Origin: Anaerolineae bacterium
Lineage (GTDB): Bacteria; Chloroflexota; Anaerolineae; Anaerolineales; E44-bin32
Length of the DNA: 63,495 nucleotides
Direction: 5' to 3'
Assembly (NCBI GenBank): GCA_030605795.1
Contig: JAUWHR010000007.1
Location: 1 to 63,495 of the forward strand
The notes under the pieces were generated by a model, which saw only the letters and a program-made list of their open reading frames with translations, was not told the DNA's origin and did no database searches. A program made the translations under genes and the position numbers. Of the stretch, positions 53,384 to 62,291 are shown in pieces. Position 1 is the first letter of the stretch. The number at the start of each line of letters is the position of its first letter.

Positions 53384-54373
53384 TTGGCAAAGAAAAAGGG
53401 GCGCGTATTTTCAGGTGCTCGACCGACCGGGCGGCAGCACCTCGGCAACTACCTGGGAGCGATCAAGAACTATGTGGCACTCCAGGATGAATACCAATGC
53501 ATCTACTGTATCGTCGACCTGCATGCACTGACGACCATGGAGTCCACTCACGACCTGCGCGACAACACCTACGAAATGACCCTTGATTGGTTAGCGGCCG
53601 GTATTCGCCCAGAAGAGACGATCATTTTCATTCAGTCCCATGTCCCTGAGGTCACCGAGTTGCACACCATTCTCTCGATGGTCGTTGGCCTGGGAAAACT
53701 TACCGACCTGCCGACTTTTAAAGAGAAGGCTCGAGAGCAACCTCACAACATTAATTATGGGTTGGTGGGATATCCAGTATTGATGGCGGCCGATATCACG
53801 CTTTATAAGGCAGAATTGGTCCCGGTCGGGGTCGATCAGGCGCCACACCTCGAGTTCTCCCGAGAGCTGGTTCGCTCGTTTAACTTCCGCTTCAAAACAG
53901 ATGTACTGATCGAACCCCAGATGAAGAGCACCGAGGTGCTCAAGGTGCTCGGCACAGATGGCCAGCACAAGATGAGCAAGAGCCTCAACAACCATATTGA
54001 GTTGGCAGCCACGCCAGAGGAGACCACCCAACGGGTGATGACCATGGTAACCGACCCGCAACGCAAGCTTCGTTCCGATCCCGGGAACCCAGATATTTGT
54101 AACGTGTTCTCCATGCACAAGATCTTCTCCGACGCTGAAGAAATCGAGATGGTGAACATCGAGTGTCGGCGGGCGGGGATCGGATGTGTAGATTGCAAGC
54201 AACTCTTTGCAAAAAACCTGAACGACCATTTGGAGCCGTTCCGCGTTAGACGAACCGACCTAGCTGACGATCCTGAACTTGTCTGGGATACATTGGAGGA
54301 TGGCGCGGCGCGAGCGAAGCATATTGCCGAGCAGACCATGGTCGAAGTGCGAGCCGCAGTAGGTCTGCCCTGA
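53384..54373 (+). CDS. trpS: Tryptophanyl-tRNA synthetase
   Basis: A 329-residue class I synthetase that charges tRNA-Trp. The HIGH-like region reads SGARPTGRQHLGNYLGAI (the usual PTGxLHLGN with Arg-Gln at the first positions) and the KMSKS loop reads DGQHKMSKSLNNHIEL. The start is a TTG four bases after the selenoprotein stop, with GGAGGGA upstream inside that gene. The D-x-Q pocket motif is GVDQAPHLEFSREL. Coupling to a selenoprotein gene is unusual. Confidence 0.95.
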   Translation: MAKKKGRVFSGARPTGRQHLGNYLGAIKNYVALQDEYQCIYCIVDLHALTTMESTHDLRDNTYEMTLDWLAAGIRPEETIIFIQSHVPEVTELHTILSMVVGLGKLTDLPTFKEKAREQPHNINYGLVGYPVLMAADITLYKAELVPVGVDQAPHLEFSRELVRSFNFRFKTDVLIEPQMKSTEVLKVLGTDGQHKMSKSLNNHIELAATPEETTQRVMTMVTDPQRKLRSDPGNPDICNVFSMHKIFSDAEEIEMVNIECRRAGIGCVDCKQLFAKNLNDHLEPFRVRRTDLADDPELVWDTLEDGAARAKHIAEQTMVEVRAAVGLP

Positions 54374-54434
54374 CACATTTTGCATGCCCCGGCGGATGCC
54401 AGATCATGGGGCTACGTTAGGTTGATCGAATTCC

Positions 54435-54884
54435 ATGAGGGTTGTTTTACAAAGTGTTAACCGTGGTCGTGTGTCAGTCGATGGCTGCACGATAGCCGAG
54501 ATCGGACGTGGCATGGTGCTCCTGGTTGGCGTCGGCCATGATGACACGGAAACTGAGGCACGCTGGCTGGCTGAGAAGTGCGCCAGACTGAGGGTGTTCG
54601 AGGATATTGAAGGAAAGACCAACCTCTCAATCCGAGAAGTGGGGGGAGAAGCGATCGTCGTCTCACAATTCACGCTTTACGCTGACACACGCAAGGGACG
54701 ACGGCCAAGTTTCATCCATGCCGGGTTACCAGAGGTGGCCGAACCACTCGTAACCCTCTTCGCCGAGCACCTTGCCGTTCAGGGGGTTCCGACACAAATG
54801 GGGGTCTTCGGCGCTCACATGCTGGTTGAGATCGATAACGATGGCCCGGTGACGATCCTGCTCGAACGGGAACCGATTGCTTGA
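54435..54884 (+). CDS. dtd: D-aminoacyl-tRNA deacylase
   Basis: Dtd hydrolyses D-amino acids from mischarged tRNAs. The 149-residue protein has the family start [17 protein letters not shown], the active-site [20 protein letters not shown], and the C-terminal [20 protein letters not shown] close to the Gly-cisPro-type NxGPxT motif (DNDGPVT). It follows trpS by about 60 bases on the same strand, so a shared translation-quality transcript is possible. A palindromic repeat follows it. Confidence 0.95.
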   Translation: MRVVLQSVNRGRVSVDGCTIAEIGRGMVLLVGVGHDDTETEARWLAEKCARLRVFEDIEGKTNLSIREVGGEAIVVSQFTLYADTRKGRRPSFIHAGLPEVAEPLVTLFAEHLAVQGVPTQMGVFGAHMLVEIDNDGPVTILLEREPIA

Positions 54885-54891
54885 TGATACC

Positions 54892-54964
54892 GTAAGGGCG
54901 AAGCACACCTGTTCACTTCGTTTGATGTGCTCATCCGAGGTAGACAGGTGTGCTTCGCCCCTAC
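54892..54964. repeat. Large palindrome after dtd (GGGCGAAGCACACCTGT arms)
   Basis: GGGCGAAGCACACCTGT (54896-54912) and its perfect complement ACAGGTGTGCTTCGCCC (54944-54960) enclose 31 bases, and outer GTAAGGGCG/CGCCCCTAC ends match the GTAGGGGC family at 12553-12607. It could end transcription after dtd, but its shape is that of a dispersed repeat. Confidence 0.65.
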
Positions 54965-55210
54965 TTTTACCCTGTTGGTTAACCACCAGGCACCGCAGGA
55001 TCTATTTCATACCTAGGTGACCACAATCAGCACCACACCTGACACTGTTCATAGGACCGCATCCAGCTGCACCCGCTGTGCCCGAGCGCATGCTATCCCG
55101 ATCCTAATGACAGGACAACGTCAGCCACCTGTCGGAAGCCTCTGGATGCGCATGTTATAATCGCCTCGATTATTCAATACAATCTTTAGTAGTCATAAAA
55201 GGAGAAGTTG

Positions 55211-56284
55211 ATGAATATTGCTGTCGTTTTGCAAAGTATTGCCACCGTCTCATGGTTGGTTGCGCTGGCGGTGATCGCGCTGGCAGTGACCCGCGCCGCG
55301 CGAGGTCAAGGCTTCAAGGCTGCCGCCGGCCTGGTGATTGGGGCGATTGTCTTCGCGGTGGTGTTGACCACGGTCAGCGCCGGACTGGTTTTCATTCAGC
55401 CGACTGACCGGGGTGTGGTGATCTCCGCTCTGGACGAGGGGGTGCGCGACGAAGCCCTCTCACCTGGGCTGAGCTGGGTGGTCCCCTTCCTCGAGAATGT
55501 GATCGTCTACCCGATCTCCCGCCAGACCTACACTATGTCGATCGCTCCGGAGGAGGGGCAGATCACGGGAGATGACTCGATAGAGGCCCGTACCTCTGAC
55601 GGCCAAGTTGTAAGAGTGGACGCCTCGGTGATCTTTTCCATTGATCCAATTGGCATCGTAGATACCCATATTAAATGGGAAGGCCACTACGTGGACAACC
55701 TGATCCGCCCAGTGGTGCGAGGTATCATCCGTGATGCGGTTTCTCAGTTTGCGGTTGCAGAGGTCTACAGCTCCAAGCGCTTCGAACTCAGCCAGCAGAT
55801 TTCTCAGGCGCTTGTCGAATCTCTTGAAGAGGGTGGCCTAATTCTGCATGAGTTCGTGCTGCGTAATATCGCTTTTTCGGACGAGTACGCCGCTTCGGTG
55901 GAGCAGAAGCAGATCGCTGAACAACTGGCCCAGCAAGCGGCTTTTATTGTCCAGCAGAAGACGCAAGAGGCCGAGCAGGCGCGCGAGATCGCTCGTGGTC
56001 ATGCCGATGCAGTTGAGATCAATGCCCAAGGCGCAGCTAACGCCCTGGTAATACAGGCAAAGGCTGAAGCCGAAGCGCGTTTGGTTAAAGCCGAGGCCGA
56101 AGCTGAAGCTCTCGAGATGATCGCCGCTGCTCTGCGGGATAATCCCCAAGTGTTGACCTTCGAGTACATTTCGAAATTGTCCCCGGGTATCCAGGTAATG
56201 CTGCTGCCTTCTGACAACCCCTTCCTGCTGCCGCTGCCCGAGTTCGGTGAGCAGGAGGTCGTCATCCCAACATCAGTGCCTTAA
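55211..56284 (+). CDS. SPFH/prohibitin-homology membrane protein, flotillin/HflK-like
   Basis: A 357-residue protein with N-terminal membrane segments (TVSWLVALAVIALAVTRAA and AAAGLVIGAIVFAVVLTTVS), the SPFH domain (FIQPTDRGVVISALDEGVRD ... GQVVRVDASVIFSIDPIGIV), and a long Ala/Glu/Gln-rich coiled coil (AEQAREIARGHADAVEINAQ, AKAEAEARLVKAEAEAEALE). SPFH proteins form membrane rings that cluster lipids and proteases. The ATG at 55211 has AAGGAG eight bases upstream and a TATAAT at 55156-55161. A bidirectional terminator follows. Confidence 0.9.
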   Translation: MNIAVVLQSIATVSWLVALAVIALAVTRAARGQGFKAAAGLVIGAIVFAVVLTTVSAGLVFIQPTDRGVVISALDEGVRDEALSPGLSWVVPFLENVIVYPISRQTYTMSIAPEEGQITGDDSIEARTSDGQVVRVDASVIFSIDPIGIVDTHIKWEGHYVDNLIRPVVRGIIRDAVSQFAVAEVYSSKRFELSQQISQALVESLEEGGLILHEFVLRNIAFSDEYAASVEQKQIAEQLAQQAAFIVQQKTQEAEQAREIARGHADAVEINAQGAANALVIQAKAEAEARLVKAEAEAEALEMIAAALRDNPQVLTFEYISKLSPGIQVMLLPSDNPFLLPLPEFGEQEVVIPTSVP

Positions 56285-56316
56285 GAGTAGATCTTGGGGT
56301 AGGTAAACAAAAAAAC

Positions 56317-56349
56317 AACCTCCCGCAGGTTGATAACCTGCGGGAGGTT
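56317..56349. terminator. Bidirectional terminator between flotillin-like and lipoprotein genes
   Basis: AACCTCCCGCAGGTT (56317-56331) and AACCTGCGGGAGGTT (56335-56349) are perfect 15-base complements around GAT. An A-rich tract precedes and a T-rich tract follows, so it can act on both strands. The flanking genes converge on it. Confidence 0.85.
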
Positions 56350-56359
56350 TTACATTATT

Positions 56360-57805
56360 TCATTGCCGGGGGGTAAACAACACCTGCTCTAGGTTGGGAA
56401 GCCAATCGTCGAAGTGTACCCGATCGACCATTTCGGCCACAGCCGCCAGCCAGACCTTTTGCCGGCGCAGACCCAGACTCGGGAAGCCCCACTGCTCCGC
56501 ATTCGACCAATCAGCAGGTTCTGTGTTGGCATCATTGTCGGGAACCCTGGGTGGCAGGTTGGGCTCTACCTGTTCCACATAAGCGATATCAGGATTCAAC
56601 CGCACCCATGGCAGACCCGCCGTATGTCTGAAGCCATCGTACGCCTGATGGATATGCGGTTTGTCCGCCGCCGCCTGTACGTGATCGTGATCAGCAAAAA
56701 CAAGCATAACTTTGAGATCGGGTATCTGTACAGCTATCTTGGGATAGTTGAAGACGACAGTTCGGAAAGCCCAGGCTTTCGTCTCATCCGGCGTCGCAAG
56801 ATCTTCCGGCCAATCATCAAGTGTCAATGCCCCATTGACCAATAATGCCTCGGTTAGGGGATGAGAATAGTATCGTTTACCCCATAATTGTGGACATATT
56901 TCTTGGTGAAGGATATGTTGGGGTCTACCAGCACTGGCGGCAAAATACGGCCGGCCCCTGTCTTGCTCGCCTTCCTGGCACCAACCGACGGAGGAATAAT
57001 CAACGTGGATAGAAGTCGGAGTGTAGTCATCTGGGTAGTAGAATGGATTGAGGACCTTGTTGCGCTGATCATCAAAATAGCCGATCTCTAGAGGATACAT
57101 TTCAGGCAGGGTTGGATTCTCTCGGCCGACCAGATATTTAACATTTGGCATTTCCGAGCCGTGGTACGCGAGCACATTCGTGGCTAATACACCAGAATGC
57201 GATGAAGCCCACAGCCCAACGTTATCGGTTAGTGGAGTGACTGCAATTAGGTCGCTGATGTAATATCCATCAACGTTAGGCTCCACTCCGGAAGCGAAGT
57301 TGATCACATCACGAAGCAGCATCAACGAATCCGGTCCCCCATAATCGTACACACCCGTGCTGTGAGCGCCAGATTCGGGATCCATTCTCTCCGGCCATAG
57401 GTAGGAAACCGAGATCGCACCGATTTCGGTAACATCATTCACCGTGTGGAAACCGGTAAAATACACAAACCACGTCGAGACCTCAACTACAACAGGAGCC
57501 CCTTCCGGGTAGCGGGGCACCTCTGGAAGTTTAATTTTCACCGCAATCTTGCCAACATCGCTGGTGTAGATATAGGTGATCAACTCGCTGCCCGCTGGTG
57601 ATGGAGTTAACGCTTCCGTCGCGACTGGCCCTGACGTCGGAACTCTTTCAGCGCCAGCCCCTTCTGAAGTTCTTCTTTCTGTGAGTGTTGGGTTCAAAGC
57701 ACCGGTCCTACAACCTGATAAACCAATGATTATCGTCAGAGCAAGGGTGAAGAATAAACATTTCCTAACCACCAGTACCCTCCAATCATCGCTCGCTCGG
57801 GGCAT
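56360..57805 (-). CDS. Large secreted lipoprotein, alpha/beta-hydrolase-like
   Basis: A 481-residue lipoprotein. The ATG at 57805 is chosen over a TTG at 57847 since it places the signal peptide (FFTLALTIIIGLSGC) normally. After a Thr/Pro linker the domain reads YPEGAPVVVEVSTWFV, and then WASSHSGVLATNVLAYHGSE, where GLWASSHSG could be a hydrolase nucleophile elbow though the first Gly is replaced. A later Asp/His phrase (VMLVFADHDHVQAAADKPHI) would fit the rest of a triad. The assignment to the alpha/beta-hydrolase fold is a guess by pattern; substrate unknown. Confidence 0.65.
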   Translation of the reverse strand: MPRASDDWRVLVVRKCLFFTLALTIIIGLSGCRTGALNPTLTERRTSEGAGAERVPTSGPVATEALTPSPAGSELITYIYTSDVGKIAVKIKLPEVPRYPEGAPVVVEVSTWFVYFTGFHTVNDVTEIGAISVSYLWPERMDPESGAHSTGVYDYGGPDSLMLLRDVINFASGVEPNVDGYYISDLIAVTPLTDNVGLWASSHSGVLATNVLAYHGSEMPNVKYLVGRENPTLPEMYPLEIGYFDDQRNKVLNPFYYPDDYTPTSIHVDYSSVGWCQEGEQDRGRPYFAASAGRPQHILHQEICPQLWGKRYYSHPLTEALLVNGALTLDDWPEDLATPDETKAWAFRTVVFNYPKIAVQIPDLKVMLVFADHDHVQAAADKPHIHQAYDGFRHTAGLPWVRLNPDIAYVEQVEPNLPPRVPDNDANTEPADWSNAEQWGFPSLGLRRQKVWLAAVAEMVDRVHFDDWLPNLEQVLFTPRQ

Positions 57806-57893
57806 TATAGACTCTTCACGCTCCAGCAAACAGGACAACTTGCTCAATCCTCATCTGGGAGGTGATCCCTGACCCCATATACCATTAAAAATT

Positions 57894-57928
57894 AAACTTC
57901 CCGCGAGCTTGAAGCTCGCGGGAAGTTT
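57894..57928 (-). terminator. 17-bp perfect hairpin terminator after the phosphodiesterase gene
   Basis: AAACTTCCCGCGAGCTT (57894-57910) and AAGCTCGCGGGAAGTTT (57912-57928) are perfect complements around one G. On the minus strand it is followed by AATTTTTAATGG and lies 86 bases after the phosphodiesterase stop. The core is the same as in the hairpin at 18762-18794. Confidence 0.75.
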
Positions 57929-58013
57929 GTTTTAACCCAAATTTAGCAGAAGGAAACAAACATCCATCGGTCATATTCGCAGTACGCAACTTGAAATGGT
58001 GAAGGATAAAGCC

Positions 58014-59297
58014 TCATCCCAACCGAACGGCCATAAGCGGCACAAGCATCTCCTCCGCCGAGAGACCACCGTGACGCCCCAGGAGCGGGTTGGCTTTAGA
58101 AGCCCACCAAAGGTATGCATCGCCATGGCTGATAACAATCAGGTCGCCAAGGCGTTCAGGTGTCACCTTTGCTGGAGTCCCTGGTCCGAAAAGCCCTGCT
58201 TTTAACGCCTGACCCGAAGGCATCAAAGAGAATGCCTGAGGCCATGTTTGTTCGAAGTATTCAAATATCGCTTTGACCTGTCCTGGGCGTGGGTAGAGGT
58301 AGGCCAGACGGTTCTCGCCGGTCGGGAGCATATGCAACCGATGCACCAGCGAGGGATGGTTTCGTAATTCAAAGTTGGGATCCACTTGAGTCTTGATCTG
58401 TCCATGGTCGGTGAGTAAGAGAAGTAGGGTCTGACGGCAGGTCTCAAGCGATAAGCATCTTACGAAGTTGTCGAGTAAAGCATGAATGAAAGAGATAAAC
58501 TCGGCTTCCGCCTGCTCGGAATCCGGACCGTATCGGTGAGATAGCCCATCCACACCCCCATAGTAAACCCAAATCAAGCGAGGGCATTCGAGGCGCTGCT
58601 CGGCTAGCTCACGCACACTGATCCACAGATCGGGTGCGCCGCGAAAAGTATGCATCTCGACCCCAGCGTAGTGCATACGCGATAGGCCGGTTCTACTGAT
58701 GGCGTAGTGGAGGAATGCATGAGCCTCTATCCCAGCGTTTTCCAATTGGGGACCCAAGGTTGGGACCGGCAGGGCACTTTCAGGTTGGAAACCAGCCTTA
58801 TAGAGCAACCCGGTCGATCCCTCGAATGTCATCGGCGCGTGGGTGATCATATTAGCGACCAGGCCGTACTCCTTGAGGAAGAGTTCGTAACCGAGGACAC
58901 CGTGTTCAGCCGGGCTGCTCCCGGTCCACAGTGTGGTCAACGCGGCGCTGGTGGTCGAGGGGACCACCGAGGTCAGCGGCGCGAGGAGGCAATTGTCAGC
59001 TGCTGGATCTAATTCCAACGACGGTTTGTCGATCCATCGTCGGAAACGTTCATAGCCAACAGCGTCGATCAAAGCCACCACGATCTGCCTGGTACCCTCA
59101 ACCAGTCCATCTAATTCCGGCAGATCAAGTGGGAGGTGTGAAAGAGTTGGCGCTCCCAGCCACTTGCATAGACTGGCGGGCAAGTTGAGGATCGATAGGC
59201 CCTCATAGTAAGGATGGATGGCATCGGGGCCGAGATCAAGTCCGGAAAGTCTCTTGGTCTCCAATCTTGGGCGTATCTGGTCACTCAGATCAGGCAT
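58014..59297 (-). CDS. Alkaline-phosphatase-superfamily phosphodiesterase/nucleotide pyrophosphatase-like
   Basis: A 427-residue protein of the type I phosphodiesterase family (PF01663-like). The first metal Asp is in VVALIDAVGYERF, the Thr nucleophile region is TSVVPSTTSAALTTLWTG, the C-terminal metal ligands are in LLLTDHGQIKTQVD and GRHGGLSAEEMLVPL, and GGVDGLSHRYGP supplies further Asp/His. No signal peptide is present, so it is cytoplasmic. Substrates in this family include nucleotides and phospholipid head groups. Upstream is a decayed sugar kinase; a strong terminator follows. Confidence 0.85.
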   Translation of the reverse strand: MPDLSDQIRPRLETKRLSGLDLGPDAIHPYYEGLSILNLPASLCKWLGAPTLSHLPLDLPELDGLVEGTRQIVVALIDAVGYERFRRWIDKPSLELDPAADNCLLAPLTSVVPSTTSAALTTLWTGSSPAEHGVLGYELFLKEYGLVANMITHAPMTFEGSTGLLYKAGFQPESALPVPTLGPQLENAGIEAHAFLHYAISRTGLSRMHYAGVEMHTFRGAPDLWISVRELAEQRLECPRLIWVYYGGVDGLSHRYGPDSEQAEAEFISFIHALLDNFVRCLSLETCRQTLLLLLTDHGQIKTQVDPNFELRNHPSLVHRLHMLPTGENRLAYLYPRPGQVKAIFEYFEQTWPQAFSLMPSGQALKAGLFGPGTPAKVTPERLGDLIVISHGDAYLWWASKANPLLGRHGGLSAEEMLVPLMAVRLG

Positions 59298-59315
59298 TAT
59301 GCATCTACATTCTCT

Positions 59316-59752
59316 TTATGCTGGCAAAAGGTTGGCAGCGTTGAATTCAAAGCGTTCGAGAATTTCCCTGATTTCCGCTACAGTTGGCATATTATGTCCG
59401 ATGCCCAACTTCCGTACTTTGGTGGCTCCGGCGGCATTGGCCAGGGACCCCAATTCCTGTAGTGACATACCTCTCAGGTAGCCATAGACCACAGCCACGT
59501 CCAAGCTGTCGCCCGCACCAGTTTTATCATGTACCTGGACAGGAAAGCCTGGGCAATATGTTCATCATCCTCAGTCAGCAACCTGCGACCGGCTGAGCCG
59601 CGTTTTATTATAACCATCTCCGGTCCCCTGGTAAGCAAGTGGCGGGTGGGCATCAGTGGATCTTCAATCCCGGTTAGGTCCCTGGCTTCGGATTCGGTGA
59701 CCAGAAGGACAGTCGTCAGGGTGATGGCTTCTTCCCAACCGGGATGATCAAA
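59316..59752 (-). pseudogene. PfkB-family sugar kinase remnant
   Basis: On the minus strand a PfkB-type C-terminal half can be read. It starts near F-D-H-P-G-W-E-E, passes LLVTESEARDLTG and EMVIIKRGSAGRRLLTEDDE, and is then thrown out of frame near 59545-59560. The second frame carries the family signature DKTGAGDSLDVAVVYGYLRG, including the catalytic Asp region, and ends at TAA at 59316. The N-terminal half of the gene is missing and at least one frameshift is present, so it is a decayed ribokinase-like gene. Confidence 0.75.
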
Positions 59753-59838
59753 AGCGGCTTCTCATTAAAATTAAGCAAAACTACATCGGGTTACTGAAGC
59801 ACATCGCATGCGCTGTATGTTATGCCCCCACCTAACTG

Positions 59839-60726
59839 CTACGATTTACTTCGCCGCCGTTGTCGAATAACTTCGAGAACTTGCGGGGCTATTACCTCAA
59901 TGATAGGCGACGGATCCTCAGGCTGCCAGCTTGCCTTCGCTTCCTTTAGCGGTTCAGGCCAAATTTCCGCGGAGTGAACAATCTCGCCAGGGGTATCGGC
60001 TGACTCCAGCACGTCCAAGGCCTGATGGATCACCCGCATTTGCTGGACCTGGTTGTGGGGTTGTCCCAGTGTGTGACCGAAGGGGAACTCGACGGCTAGT
60101 GTGCGTGGAACACCGACCTTTTCCGCCCAGAAAGGCATCATGGTCACCATGATCGTAGATAAGCCTGCGGCTTCTATCGTACGCGCCAGCACGGGCACGT
60201 TTAATGCGCAGTCCGGTCAAGCAGAAGTTAATAATATGCAGTCCACCCCCTCAGCTTTAAGCCTCTCAGCAACTTCCGGCCCGTAGGTTTCCTGCCAAGC
60301 AGTCGTGTCCGACGGAAAGCCCTGGTATCCCATGAAGGAATAGGCGTTCTGGGCCAAATCTCCTATCTGACCCTCGATAACCAACTCCTGGAAACGGTGA
60401 ATGGGCAGCAAGATGTTGATATCCGAGAGTACATCCCGGGTATTGATGTGTAGATGGCTAACACCAACATCTTCCTGCTGGATATCAGCAGACAGAGTTC
60501 GATAAGATGGATCGCCCCACGTAGGCTCCTGCTTCTCCCGAACAATGTCAAATGGCGGCTCAACACCCTTGTGATACAGACCACCCGACGTTATCAACCC
60601 AAACTTACATTCAGACAATGAGCTGGGTAGCGGAGTCCAGGGAATGGGGAATTGTGGTTGCCACTTCGTCATCCGGTAGTAAGCCGAGATCAAACGCGGT
60701 AGATACCTGAAACTATCGACGGACAT
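59839..60726 (-). CDS. GrdB/PrdB-family selenoprotein with UxxC motif (TGA = selenocysteine)
   Basis: A 295-residue protein of the glycine/sarcosine/betaine/proline reductase selenoprotein B superfamily, once the in-frame TGA at 60217-60219 is read as selenocysteine (residue 170): DCILLTSA, then U-P-D-C-A-L-N, then VPVLARTIEAAGLSTIMVT. Sequence on both sides is typical of the family: WTPLPSSLSECKFGLITSGG, GDPSYR, LPIHRFQELVIEGQIGDLAQ and FPFGHTLGQP. The nucleophile pair is UxxC. A hairpin follows the TGA at SECIS distance. Read conventionally it would be split into a 170- and a 119-residue gene. It is likely a selenol reductase or redox enzyme; the substrate is unknown, and no grdA, grdC or prdA partner is near. 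ATG at 60726. Confidence 0.82.
60181..60200 (-). promoter_or_regulatory. Putative bacterial SECIS hairpin (GrdB-like gene)
   Basis: On the minus strand ACGTGCC (60200-60194) pairs with GGCGCGT (60187-60181), 7 bp with one G-U, around loop CGTGCT. The GU of the loop lies 28-29 bases from the T of TGA. This is slightly further than in E. coli fdhF but within the range reported for bacterial SECIS elements. Confidence 0.5.
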
Positions 60727-60949
60727 CAAGTGATCCTAGGACAAGTTTTCATATAGGTCTTGGTCAGTAATTAAACAATGTCTTACCACTCTCGACCTAC
60801 CTCACGGGATCGCCACCGATCAAGATGCAGCATATTACATATACGCGACATATAAAGGAAGAGCCGATAAAATGCCGAAGTTGCCACTCGCAATGCGCTT
60901 TATCGATTCATGTCCTTTAGCTACCATCTCCCCCGTTTTTAACTGCTAC

Positions 60950-61123
60950 TTACAGGCCCTTTAAGAGAGTAGCAATGGCAAGGATGAGGAATGCGACTGT
61001 CATCAGCCAGAAGTCCAATTCGGGAAAAGTCTCCACGGGGATGATACCTTGATGGAGAAGTATCCCAATCAATCCAAACAGAATTGCGATCGACCAATTT
61101 ATTTTTCTAGGTGGTGAGAGTCT
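60950..61123 (-). CDS. Small two-helix membrane protein
   Basis: A 57-residue protein. The ATG at 61123 has GAGGAG upstream and is preferred over one at 61150. It reads MRLSPPRKINWSIAILFGLI, followed by a second hydrophobic stretch (LDFWLMTVAFLILAIATLLK). No family recognised. Small two-helix proteins of this kind occur widely as predicted membrane proteins. Isolated gene. Confidence 0.6.
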   Translation of the reverse strand, partial: RLSPPRKINWSIAILFGLIGILLHQGIIPVETFPELDFWLMTVAFLILAIATLLKGL

Positions 61124-61272
61124 CATTTTTTTCTCCTCAATGGGGTTCAATTACTAATAGCTAAACTTCTACTGGCTGATAATGTTGGACGTAGACAAAG
61201 CCCATACCCATTATATGTTTTTTCCCCGCTGCCGTTTTTTATTGATAGCCGGCTCAAATATCATACTTCAAT

Positions 61273-61483
61273 TCAATCCCGCTTCACAGCTTCTATGACT
61301 AATCGTGGATCACTCTCGTGGAACTCGGTAAATTGATAATCTCCAAATTCAAACCTGACTTCGAAACCCGTCTCCCGCAGGAGTATATGTAACTCCTCCC
61401 GATCAACAATACCAACCAGGCCTCGTTGTTCAATTCGTGTTTAGATCTCCTCTATAAAGTGTGGGTAGAAACAACCAAATGGT
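61273..61483 (-). pseudogene. C-terminal remnant of a SAM-dependent methyltransferase
   Basis: The minus strand reads CFYPHFIEEI, then a TAA stop near 61443, then TRIEQRGLVGIVDREELHIL and LRETGFEVRFEFGDYQFTEF in the same frame, ending at TGA at 61273. The wording is that of the C terminus of class I methyltransferases. An internal TAA and no visible start or SAM-binding region mark it as a remnant in a 450-base gap between two genes. Nothing else is seen in that gap. Confidence 0.6.
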
Positions 61484-61573
61484 CAAGTAGGCAGACATCT
61501 ATCGGTTCCTTTGAAGATAAGAAGACTCGCTTGCCTGGCTCTCTTGCGTTCCTTTAGTCGCTATCAGGATAAA

Positions 61574-62158
61574 CTACAACACCAAATCGCACGCTTCAGG
61601 CGGCATCCAGTGTGCGTCCTTGCCCTCCCACTTGACGTTGCAGCCAATCGGATTGGTATACGGCGTGCTCACAGACTCGCCAGCTAGGTGTTCCCGCAAT
61701 GCTCTTTCCAAATCATTGACCGTCATCTTGCTTGTATCGAGTGGATTATCCACACCCCGACCGGTGTAGACGAGTTTTCGATCTTTGTCGAATAGGTAAA
61801 AGTGCGGCGTTCTTAATGCACCATAGGCCAACGCCACCTCTTGCGATTTGTCGCGCAGATACAGCCAAGGAAACTGGTGGGTTTGTATGCGTTCTACCAT
61901 ATGTTCGAAGCTATCTTCCGGGTAAGTGTTCGAACTGTTGGAATTGATACCCACGAATTTGACCCCTTGGGGTATAAACTGATCGGCTGTCTGGCGGGTC
62001 ACCTCATCTGATCCAATAACATAGGGGCAATGGTTGCAGGTAAAGAAGATAACCAGAACCGGTGCATCATCAAAATCGGATAAGCGGTAGGTCTTACCAT
62101 CCGTTGCGGGCAACTCGAAATCCGGAGCTTTTTCACCTATCTGTAACGTAAATGCCAT
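61574..62158 (-). CDS. Thioredoxin-fold AhpC/TSA-like redox protein
   Basis: A 194-residue AhpC/TSA-family protein without a signal peptide. The opening [20 protein letters not shown] is typical of peroxiredoxins and TlpA-like proteins, and the active site reads [20 protein letters not shown], a CxxC in the TCNHCPY form. The closing region [20 protein letters not shown] matches a known subgroup of thioredoxin-family proteins with Cys-rich ends ([17 protein letters not shown]). It may reduce peroxides or protein thiols. Standard Cys, not Sec, is encoded. An isolated gene. Confidence 0.87.
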   Translation of the reverse strand: MAFTLQIGEKAPDFELPATDGKTYRLSDFDDAPVLVIFFTCNHCPYVIGSDEVTRQTADQFIPQGVKFVGINSNSSNTYPEDSFEHMVERIQTHQFPWLYLRDKSQEVALAYGALRTPHFYLFDKDRKLVYTGRGVDNPLDTSKMTVNDLERALREHLAGESVSTPYTNPIGCNVKWEGKDAHWMPPEACDLVL

Positions 62159-62291
62159 CGTCGTTCTCCTTTCTTTCCTAGAGTATCACACGGATTGATT
62201 TTACTCAAAGGTGAAAACCAAGAAAAAACAGAATCGTTAGCAGCACTGAAGTAGACGACTCGTTCAAACAAGTGCACTGCACTTGGCGCAT

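Noticed and set aside
53591-54229. Long open frame (212 codons) antisense to trpS
   Set aside because: No ribosome binding site, no family resemblance; it is a shadow of trpS codon use. Similar antisense frames over uvrA, trpS and the BMC genes were left out for the same reason.
61273-61483. TGA/TAA within the methyltransferase-like stretch as recoded codons
   Set aside because: The internal stop is TAA, which is not recoded as selenocysteine, and the rest of the gene is missing, so decay is the simpler view.
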